This document shows, one piece after another, positions 54,895 through 64,000 of a stretch of DNA of 64,000 nt. The stretch spans positions 248,001-312,000 of the forward strand of contig JAACJP010000035.1 in assembly GCA_013368375.1 (NCBI GenBank), written 5' to 3'. The number at the start of each line of letters is the position of its first letter. Position 1 is the stretch's first letter. The notes beneath the pieces are model-generated. The model made no database searches, was not told the DNA's origin, and saw nothing but the letters and a program-made list of their open reading frames with translations. The position numbers and the translations under genes are program-made. This DNA is from Tricholomella constricta (Eukaryota; Basidiomycota; Agaricomycetes; Agaricales; Lyophyllaceae).

Positions 54895-57871
54895 TCATGC
54901 CGAGTTTTGGAAGGGGTCGTAATCGTCGATGTCAGCGACCATTTGTCCCGTCGTGCGGAGCCCAGGACCATGGGAGGTCCTGGATTTCTTCGGACTTCGT
55001 GTCGGAGTCGAGGGTTCGACTTCTTCTTTATAGTTTCCTTTCAATGATGCGTCATTGCTCGGTGACATGCTAGTGTCCCATATGGGGCGGTCATCGTCGT
55101 CGTCGTGGACACTTGTTACGAAGGAGAGGTCGCTGAGGTCCTTCTTGCGAAACTTGTCCACTTCCCTGCTCTCCTCAGAGGCGATCATCGGCGCTTGGTC
55201 CTTCAACATTTTGAAAGCTTCCTTGAGAGCCGTTATGAGCCAGTCATGCGCCGCTTCGAAGATGGGGAATTCATGTGCCGTCAACAGGATGCGCCACCAT
55301 TGTTTCATTAAACCTTTCAAAGGCTCGAAGTAGGGGTGAAATTGAGTGATGACATGGCTCTCATACTCGTTATACTGAAAGAGCATGGATTTGTTGTGAG
55401 CCAGTTCGGTTTGATCCTTGGAAGAGAAAAAGTAATAGTTGATGCGGCACAAATCCTTGTTGGCGTCTGGATGTTCCTCGATGTAATCAGGCTGTAACTC
55501 CGTTCGACGTCTCCCCCCAGGTCCCTCGTGGGTGACGCAAATATATGTCACACACCAGAAAAGTGCCTCGAGGTCGTGAATAATGTCGTGGATGGAACCG
55601 CGAAGCGTAATCTTACTTTGTTTCTGGTGAGTAAAGGTGCGTCTCTCAGTCAGTACCTCTGGGCTAGCAAAGGGTAGCGTAGCCTGATATTGAAATCAGA
55701 TACAAGCCAGGAAAGTCAATGATGACGACTTACACTGAACGAGAATGATTGCGTGCTGTAGTCGGGAATTTCAGAAACCTGGGGATCATCAGCAGGGGCA
55801 AGGCTCAAGTGTGATAGTTTCCTCACCTTCTCTAAGAAGCCGAGATCTCCGGGTGTTATCTGAAGAAGTGTTTAGCTGTGGAAGATGTTAAGATTGAATA
55901 TTACAAACCAAATCCTTCTCCGCCAGCTGAGGATTAAGTTTCAGGATTGCCTCGTAATAGAAGTACCAGTCCTTGAGGAACTCCAAGACAAATGCAGCGT
56001 TATCTGTACACGCTTGGTCGGTTCTTATCTGCAAGATTAGCCGGGCAACTTTCAGCTCCACAGGACTCGTTGCTGCCCTCGCCCGGGTGAGGATAGTTGG
56101 CTTGACATCCGTCGTCTTTATGGCGTGATCAAGATCAATGAGGCAGCCTCGAGAATGTCCTGAATCATCCAAGCAGATGAGGATATTGCCAATGCTGATA
56201 TCACGCTGTATAGTCATAGCTTGCAAATACAAGAACTGTAATGCTGGATAGTACCAAGACATCACTGCTCTGAATAACGGCGACAGCAGTCAGTACGAAC
56301 CTTGAACCGCATTCAGGACAACCATAACGAGCTCTGACAGGTCACGAAACTGATGGAGCGGCCATCCATAATCTTCGAGAAGAATTCGAGTTTGAACGCG
56401 CCAATTCGGCCTTTTGGCGGTGACGCTCTCGAAAATTAGTTTATCGCTGTCCTTGGTAATAAAGAGATATGGCTCAAAAGACCCTACTTCTGCCTCTCGC
56501 TTGCCGTTGCGATTCAAGATCGGGTTTTTAGGCGGTGGGAGATACTTGAGGTTACAGCGAACGAAGGATTTTGTGCTGATTTTGACGCCCTCGACGTGTA
56601 CGTCTTCGGAGGAATAAACGCGCCCAATATGATTCTCTAAGGCTTCTTTCCTGTCAGGATACATCTCTGCTTCGCGAGTGGCTCCTGCGGGTCGCCAACA
56701 TTGCTTTAAGACAAAGATCTAACAAGGGAAAGTAAGCTGCGATACCGAGGGGCAACGTGCTGGTTACTTACCTTGTGTGGCCCGGGCGTCTTCAGATCTT
56801 CCACTTTCCAGGCGGCCCAAACAACAGAAGCGCGACCTTGCATATATCCCGCTTTTGAAAGGCTTAGCACCCGCGATGTCATAAATAGCTCGCGCTTATT
56901 CTGATCCTCGTTGGATGGCATTTCAATTACCCAGTGTCGCGTATAGGTATTGCTAGAATAGGTTTCGAAGGCAACATCCTTGTGAAACGAATAGACGTAT
57001 TTCGGTTCTCGTGCAGACGGGTTCGAGCATAACCTCATGGTAGTGTCCCACCCGAGCCGCTCGGGATGCAAAGTCGAGCACCCTAAGATCACCTGGATGA
57101 AACGTTTCGGCTCCTAAATGGGAGTCAATGACACGTTAACCGTAGATACCACAACGAGACGTTACCTTGTGTATATCAAATGTTGTGTGGGTCCCAAACA
57201 CCCCAGAGCGATCAGCCACCCACACGGCAAGCTGCCTCCGAGCTAGAAGCAGTCCAGGGACGAAACGACGGTCCAGCTGTTCCCGCAGAGCCTCGCGCAG
57301 ATAACCCACAAGCTGGTAAACGCGTTTCAAGAGGTCCTCGTTTTCGAAAGGCTCGATATCTACGACGACATTGATTCTCAGCCACCATGCAGCTACGGCT
57401 TGTAGCTTTTGAAAGAATTGAGTATGATGTGTATACTCCATTGAAAACACTCACCTCGAATTCATCATCCAGGCCATTCATTAGGCTGTCCCACTTGACC
57501 ACATCGCCTTCCATGCCAAGGAAGTTCAAAACGTCGGGGCGAACAAGAGATGCGTTTCTGTCTGTAGACTTTGGCGCAACACTATGTCGGCCTACCCACA
57601 TTGACCGGTAAGGAATGCCATCGTACTTTGTTGATGAGTACGCTTTACGGATGGCTTCGGCAACCTGCACAAAGGGAGCGTTATATTCCGCCTCGGCCTT
57701 CTCATGCGTGGGAAGCGTCCTCCATTGCTCGCTGGTTTTGTCATAAACGCGATTCCTCACCAGCTCGTCATATGTGTCGTTGATGTCGCTGTGACGAACA
57801 GGAAACATGCTGTCGATAAAAGGCCCAGTGGGCGAGACATCCCAAGAGCCATCTATATCAGCTTTGACCAT
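54895..57871 (-). CDS. FunK1-type protein kinase, copy F (intact, 8 exons)
   Basis: Exons are 57871-57455, 57405-57166, 57113-56772, 56718-56301, 56243-55909, 55859-55827, 55778-55734 and 55683-54895, giving 872 codons plus stop, every junction in phase. The start is MVKADIDGSWDVSPTG. VLKQCWRP opens exon 4, the catalytic loop is QRDISIGNILI and the metal motif IDLD. The C-terminal exon has HDLEALFW-type wording, the HPYFEPLKGLMKQWWRIL block, an acidic DDDDD stretch, and a basic SPKKSRTSHGPG motif that could be a nuclear localisation signal. It is closest to broken copy D on the opposite strand and is in tandem with broken copy E. Confidence 0.87.
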
Positions 57872-58316
57872 GCTGTGGATACACTTCCGAGTCGCTCGAG
57901 TCCTTTGTGGCCAATGGTCTCGGCGTTGATGAACTTGGAAGAGGTTTGGCTGTCCATTACATCAGCAAAATCGTGGGTGTTATTCCTGATTTTCGTTCGA
58001 CGTGTTCGAGTTCGTGGTCGGCGTACCGGGAAATACTCAAGCACGAATCAATGCTACGGAGTCCACAAACAGTGCTGGAGAGGCGCAAGTCAAGACTAGA
58101 AAGTTGATCGGCAGTGCTCGATCACCGCCGGACATTGCCGGTATATCTAATCCGTTCTGATCCCGCGTGCCGAAATAGGTAATTGCCGGATAAGGAAATA
58201 AAACATGGAAATGATGGCGGTCTCATCGTCGACAGCTACGATCCCTCCATCTGGACTCAGTGGTCCTCGGCGCACCTCCGCCGCGGCCTTCGCCCCTACC
58301 TGCCCCTATCATGCCG

Positions 58317-58430
58317 ACAAGCCCTCAATTCGTCCTCAGTGGTTGGGATGTGTCTGGCCTCCGTTTCGACAAGACCATAGCGCATGACAAGGTCCTGGAC
58401 TGCGACCTCCGGCGTGCCCGGGGTGCGCTG
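58317..58430 (+). pseudogene. Relic of inositol-3-phosphate synthase (internal part)
   Basis: One frame reads QFVLSGWDVSGLRFDK and KVLDCDLRR, matching [16 protein letters not shown] and QVLDYDLQR of intact INO1 (about 34240-34330). The surrounding sequence no longer aligns. It covers a different part of the gene from the 15.5-kb relic, so they are separate events or separate remnants. It lies head-to-head with FunK1 copy F. Confidence 0.75.
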
Positions 58431-58813
58431 TGAATATCTGAGGCGAACACTGCGACTCACTGGGAAAAAACTGGTGAACGTCCTGTTGACTTTTTTTTCG
58501 TGTTGCGCAGCTGATGACCTTGGTTGTAGTTTAGTCTCTATGGACAAATTGTGGAGTCCCAAACACCGAGCCAGACCCGCATGATAATGCATGTGTCTAA
58601 GCCATGCGCAGACGCGAAGAGACGCGACCAGTGTCAGCTGCTTTGTGCACGAGGATGCTGAAAGTCTGCTTCAAGCCTTTTCAGGTTCTGAAAACGTCCA
58701 TATCAATACGCTCACAGATGGGGTGCAATTAATGTTACAAAAATTACATCAGTGTTACAGATCCAACATGCGGCCAGCCAAGACAACCTGTCCGTCGAGC
58801 GCAGGCCAAAGGA

Positions 58814-59853
58814 CTAGCATCCTCCATTTAAAATTACAAGGAGCGATGCGCGGTTAGGAGAAAGCCCGGACCCGTCATCGAAATAGCGCTTCCCCGTGGC
58901 GGCTTTCGAACTCTCCACCATAGCCCCAAACAAATTCGTTTTGATTGGAGGTGGCGCCTTGGCGCGCAGGCGGGTCCAACCCTTCGCTCCCTCAACCGAC
59001 GCCTCGGACCCTGCGTCTGAAAGGACCGGAGAGGCAGGCTTCTGGGCCTCGACGTCCTCGACGCGTCTGCTCGATGGGCTGGCAGCCTCATCAAAGTGCA
59101 GAACCCCGAAGGGCTCACGCTTGCCCCGCAAGTGGGGCTCTGGTATCGCGGGACTGGTCTCGTCGTCGTCGTTCTCGTCAACAGTAAAGGACGAGACGGG
59201 AGCATCGTTCTCCTCGGAGACGGCGGCGTGATCAAATGTAGCGGACAGTGGCGTAAAAAGAACTTCGGGAAGAGTCGCTGCGTATGCTCTGACTTCAAAT
59301 GCAGCGCGGGGCTTTGGACCCGCGATAACAGGGGCCCGGTTCTCATCGGACTCGTAAAGCGGCGACTCTGGGGAGTCCGGCGCTATGTTCTGGAGATCGG
59401 ACGAAGCGGCGCGGGGAGGCCACGGAGCCTCTGCACCGATAAAGTGGTCTGCAATATATCCGTGCTTGGGCATAGGCCAGAGACGCTGCGGCTTCCCCAT
59501 GATCGTTGTACCCTTTGCCAGGCCAGCTAAATCCTCCAACACCTCCTGGGAGACAGCGCTGGTAGGTGCTTTGGGGATGCACAGAGCAAACGGTTGCCAC
59601 GGCGTATTCAATGCATTGTACAGGCTGGCGTCGCTCTATTACCGAGAACAATATGTCAACGCTGGGGACTGATGAACTGGAGAGACTGCCTTACCTCAGA
59701 CGAGATGTTTTGTCCGGTCGACCACTCATTCAAGGACGCTTTAAAGGTCCCGCGAAACGGGCGGCCCATCGGAATGGAGAGTCTTGTGCTGATCATCGTT
59801 AAAGTTGTCTGGACGGTGTATTTGTAGCGGGAACGTGTCGGCGGAAAATTCAC
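58814..59853 (-). CDS. Hypothetical protein, two exons
   Basis: Exons 59853-59695 and 59635-58814 join in phase to 326 codons. The intron has GTAAGG/TAG ends. The N-terminal part has compact wording (MGRPFRGTFKASLNEWSTGQ, LYNALNTPWQPFALCIPK). The remainder is Pro/Ser/Glu-rich and probably disordered, with an acidic DENDDDE stretch. I do not recognise it. The start could also be Met at 59793. The short tail after the last basic segment could be read-through of a missed final exon. Confidence 0.5.
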
Positions 59854-60964
59854 AGAACGAAAGTAGGACGACTTCGCTCAGCGAAGGAAGGCTACGAGGG
59901 GTGCGCGGCTCTTGTAAGTCGTTCCCAAAAATATATGCGGGGACTATCGGACGTTTACAGAGGCGTTGCGTTGGGTCGTTAAGGTTGGTCGTAGGGGGAG
60001 GCTCGGAGAGCTTAGCATTGGTGTGCCCCGGGGTCTGCGATTTAAAGCGCCCAGAACGCCTCAAAGCGCTACTCCACGTGAGCGCGCACCGAGCTCCGAC
60101 CCTTTGTCGGATTGAGCGATTATTTTACATCGTGCCCGTCTGGAACAATGGCACCGCACCGCTTCTCGGAACTTGCCTTGAACACGTTTTCTGCAAGGTG
60201 CAGTGGTGAGGCTGATGCTATGGTGGCTTTCCTTTGAGATCTTGCCTGGTGATCTAGCTTTTTCCTCATTGTCGTCTCGATACAGACAGACACGCGCTTG
60301 CATACTGCTTATCTGAATCGAGATTTTTATATGCTCCGCGGCAATGGTATCCAAACATACAGAAGCTATTACAAGACACGGTGTACTGGCGCTACATACT
60401 ACGTAGGCGCGCTTGACCGCTAGGGTTCCATCCGCAGAACTGAGCGTATTCGGAAATTTGAGGTATCAAGAGCAGAAAGCCGCGGTGAAGGCCCATGTCA
60501 AGCCTCATGTTCACCGGCGGCAATTCTAAGAGGCAGCTATATCATGCGCCCTTGCATGCGATCCAATTGCAATTTACTACTCAAACACCCGCCGTTTCAA
60601 CGTCTCGCAGACGTTTATTGCTCATGCTCATTAAACCTTGGATCAGCAAGAGCGTTAGTCTTATAGGGCCGTGGGCTTCAAGGTACAGAGTCAAGCGCAT
60701 GCCCACCTTCCGGACAATTGACGAAAGCACTACGTTTGAACAACTTCAGCAGGACGTACCTGGGAAGCAGTGATTTTACTAGCGTTCAAATATCAACGTT
60801 CGTAGAATAATAAACGAATAAAGGCAGTGGCTGGTGAGCTTTAGGCCGGCGAGCAGTGAATATAATGGCTGAATTGAATTCAGCTTCGAAGGAATCGAAA
60901 TTGAAACACATTGATTCAGATTAGGTCCCAGATATACACAACAAAAGTCCATACACATCTTTAT
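59854..60964. other. Intergenic, no gene seen
   Basis: A TATATTTTTGG sequence near 59929 (minus strand) could serve the gene to the left. No supported coding frame is present on either strand. Confidence 0.4.
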
Positions 60965-62660
60965 TTACCAGACAGTGCTTCCAAGAAGTGAGCCAACTTG
61001 CTGACCGAAATACTTGTGTGCGTAGCCTACCCAGAAACCCAGTCAAAATCACTTCCAAATGGCTTATAATAATCAAAAGACTTACTGCTTGGGTGGTAGT
61101 CATTACTGTAGAGACAATAATATAAAATCAGTATCATATGTAATTGCGTCTAGACCGAGACGGCAAGCAGGCAGGACATACCCCCAGAACTGGTTCGAGG
61201 CAGAGCCGTACGAAGTGGCGTCCTTGAACCCGTAAGTGGTCGGAGAGTTCAGAATAGTCGTGAACGACGCATTCGAATCCCAAATCCAGGTCGACACCTG
61301 CAGCCCGAATTCGAGTCAGCGCGTCACCCCGAGCCATCTTTTGAAAGGAGGGAACGTACGCCGCTGTTGGCTGCCTTGAAGGCGCTGACTTTGGCTGCTA
61401 GCTTGCTGTTGAAGCCAGTGATGACGGTCTTCTCAGCGGCTTGGGAGGAGGCGGGTTGGGCAAGCATCTAGGGAGATGGATAGGGTGTTTAAATATCACT
61501 TTCGTGAGCGATATGGATGCTAGCTACCAATGGTGAGCGCTCGATGGGAGGCACGTTGACGAATAGGAAATTCCTGGCTCCGGCATTGCTATAAGTAATG
61601 ATAATAATTAGCATGATGATCGACATTTCAGAGAAGTTTCGCACTACTGAAAGGAGGGAGACAGGTAAACGGGTGAATTAAATCATTTCGACGGAGTAAA
61701 ACGTACGAGCTTCTGAACCAGGGCGAACTCGGCGTTCAACAACGTGTCGGAGAACCTAAGATACGGCATTTTATTTCGTGAGACGAGATAAAAATTGGAT
61801 GCACATACGCAGCGCGGTCCCCACTCAAATAGAAGCTGTTTCCGATGTCGTTGATACCAATCCAGATCGAAAAGAGTGCATTTGCACTTGTCCACGGTGT
61901 AGACGCAGGCTTGGTTCCAGCACCGCTCAAGAATTGGTTGACTTGGTCAGTCAATGAGAGAACAGTGGGTGTATAAGGCGTAACGAGGTTGGCGTCGATG
62001 GTGGCGCCACCATACGCATAATTGTATGTGAAAACGAGAGACCGGTTGTGCTGGGTTGTGACGTAGTCAACCCAGTTCTCGCCGCCCGTGGCAGTCCAGC
62101 CGGGGTAAGGCGGATTACCGAGAGGATTGCCAACGGCGGGAAGGGTCCCGGTGGGGCTGAATCCGGTTTGGGTATACGAGTCACCGCTGTGGTATTCGGG
62201 CGTCAAGAAACATCAAACTGGCCGAGCGAAAGGACTCACAAGCTGAACCAGTAGTTCGCCTTGGCGGTGGAAGTTGGCGGGGGGACAGTGCTGGCTGTTG
62301 TTGTTGTGGGAGGTGTCGAAGTACCCGGGATGCACTGGCTATACCCTAGTAGAGTGGTACTTAACCATTCGTTCAATCTGCATTAAATCTCCGGGCCAAC
62401 ACTTACAGTCATTGACGTATGTGCAGGTGTTCCTTTCACCACAGTGTCAGCCGCGGCAGCTTTACGATCATGGACAGACATACCCAGAGACGCAGGTGGT
62501 AGCGCCTGTCCATCCAATACCCCCACCTGTGTCAAATTGGTTAACATTCTCGAAGCATGTATTTAAGATTCCTACATTGCGACCACGCAGCTCCCTGAGC
62601 GAGCGCAGAGGAAATGATGGTGGCGAAGGCAACAAACGGGAGAGCAGAAAGGGTCAACAT
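60965..62660 (-). CDS. Secreted CBM1-linked GDSL esterase (CE16-like acetylesterase)
   Basis: Likely removes acetyl groups from plant-wall oligosaccharides outside the cell. Exons are 62660-62576, 62526-62484, 62432-62407, 62345-62240, 62186-61809, 61755-61707, 61646-61645, 61588-61528, 61467-61360, 61297-61182, 61105-61086 and 61026-60965, giving 351 codons in phase. The signal peptide is MLTLSALPFVAFATIISSALA. A cellulose-binding CBM1 follows (WSQCGGIGWTGATTC, then NTCTYVNDWYSQC), then a Thr/Pro linker. The SGNH catalytic blocks are FSFGDSYTQTGF (Ser), NYAYGGA (Gly), WIGINDIG (Asn) and NDYHPS (Asp, His). Maintaining the frame requires a two-nucleotide exon. Most CE16 enzymes lack CBM1, so substrate targeting to cellulose is suggested. 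Confidence 0.88.
61645..61646 (-). other. Predicted 2-nt micro-exon (TA)
   Basis: It lies between a 60-nt intron (61706-61647, GTACGT..CAG) and a 56-nt intron (61644-61589, GTGCGA..TAG). Including TA gives LYNAGARNF, the family sequence; leaving it out shifts the frame, and retaining the first acceptor alone gives a stop. Confidence 0.6.
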
Positions 62661-64000
62661 TTGAAATGAAGCACGCAAAGCAGAAGGATTGGGTACATGG
62701 TAGCTCTTCTTTTATAAAGGTGCTTGTTTACGTGCGTCATGTGTCCATAATTGTGCAGATACTTCGGTGGATCGACAGGTTACAGAAATTGAAAGCAAAA
62801 CCAGCGACGCGTCGGGCCATGGATCTAGGATTGGGTGCCCGGGGATTTGCCGATTGAAGGTCGGAAAAATCGAAGTCCATGCGCATTCGATAGATAGAGT
62901 CCGAGAATGATGACTTGGAAAGAAACGGGAGACAGAGGATAATACGGAAGCCGTCGACTTCGTATCAGGCAGGTGAACGCGCGGCGTGATCATCTTGATA
63001 ACGGGCGCCCGACTGTTCGCAGTAGAAGGGGACTTCCATTCCAAAACATATTTCAAGCAGCGGCCATTGAGTACGAGTGTGGATCGATAGAGTCACAGCT
63101 GCCGGTGCATAGCAGCAACTGGGCAATTGTATTCGGAATAACGATCCCCTTGGTGGAAATAAGGAAGGATTCTGAATCAGTCACTGAAGTTTGCGACTGA
63201 GACCACTGAGTACTGAGTATTGAGGAAGCACGAGAAAAAGTGTGTTCCGTCCTTCCTGCGGCGTTATTCTTTTCTCGCAGAAATGCCGGAAGCGTGCGTT
63301 GCTGAACGGGCCGGGTTATCAGGAGGTGGAGCAGCATATGCTAGGGTTAGGGTTAGGCCAAATCAAAAGCAAAAAAGAAGCGCCCGCCCAGCCAGAGTGG
63401 CCGGAGCGGGACAGGGAAATATTGAGACGGTGCATGAGCCGAAGCCCATACAAGCCGCAGACACTCCCTGTATGGACAGGGTCGCCGTGCTATGGGGAGT
63501 CTCCACGGCCCACAAACCCGGGTAGGTGAAGGGGCTTATGCCATCAAGGTAAGTATGAGGTGTTCATATGCTGCCTCAATGCTTTTATACTAAGCGCCCG
63601 CGCACGGACCATCCATTCTTGCCGAGAACTGATGATTTTTACATCACTGTCATTTACGCATATTGAGAAACACTTGCAAGCACTCGTCGTCCTGCTCGCA
63701 GTCACAAATTTATGATTCATAATTATGCTATGGCTACACTCATGGCCACTAATAACTAGGTCTGGCCCACTTCTCCAATCGTACTACTGCGCCATGCTCC
63801 TCGCTTGTCTACCTGAAATTCGAAATACTCGCATTCTTCGCTTGTATTTAGCCGAGCTAGCAGTTCGTGCAGTTCATCCCTCAGAGCTTTTTGCGGGGAA
63901 GCATCGCGAGCCTCCTGCTACTAAGTGAATTATTTTCTGCTTCATGCGAGACGTGGACTTCCGTTGCGCATGGATGCTGTATCTGTTGATACGCACGAAG
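62661..64000. other. Right end of window, no gene seen
   Basis: Both strands lack convincing exons. Short open frames have no family wording. It contains a short telomere-like repeat at 63342. Confidence 0.4.
63342..63357 (+). repeat. Short interstitial telomere-like repeat
   Basis: TAGGGTTAGGGTTAGG, about two and a half units of the fungal telomere repeat TTAGGG. Confidence 0.7.

Overview
The window is a fungal (Agaricomycete-like basidiomycete) nuclear segment. The signs are many short introns of about 50-65 nt with GT..AG ends, several degenerate copies of the fungus-specific FunK1 kinase family, a multi-exon seven-helix membrane protein of the DUF6534 type, a CBM1-bearing acetylesterase, and non-LTR retrotransposons with RNase H domains. 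Gene models were read by hand. Where exon lists are given, every junction is GT/AG and the summed length is a multiple of three.

Layout. 0.1-3.3 kb: intact FunK1 copy A. 3.6-4.3 kb: a 688-bp terminal-inverted-repeat element. 4.55-11.8 kb: LINE-1, a complete-looking non-LTR element with one 2341-codon frame. 12-15.1 kb: intact FunK1 copy B, then a relic of the inositol-phosphate synthase gene. 16-19 kb and 21.3-24.3 kb: broken FunK1 copies C and D, with a degenerate PD-(D/E)XK-like gene between them. 25.2-27 kb: TIM50. 27.5-30.9 kb (minus): an unrecognised membrane protein of about 1116 aa. 33.7-35.5 kb: INO1. 35.8-44 kb: a minus-strand FunK1 relic (G) split by LINE-2. 44.1-45.8 kb: a second PD-(D/E)XK-like copy, split by a 797-bp TRIM-like element. 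46-48.4 kb: a 5' fragment of a LINE-1 relative. 49-50.6 kb: the DUF6534 gene. 51.2-57.9 kb (minus): FunK1 copies E (broken) and F (intact). 58.3 kb: another INO1 fragment. 58.8-59.9 kb: a hypothetical gene. 61-62.7 kb: CBM1-CE16 esterase.

Reading. Single-copy housekeeping genes (TIM50, INO1) sit inside a region shaped by segmental duplication of a FunK1-containing block and by nested transposon insertion. Because the block is repeated, sister copies act as natural empty sites and define the ends and target duplications of two otherwise anonymous elements. The most unusual items are an RNase H-like domain placed between the endonuclease and reverse transcriptase of LINE-2 with all four catalytic positions replaced, and a predicted two-nucleotide exon in the esterase gene.
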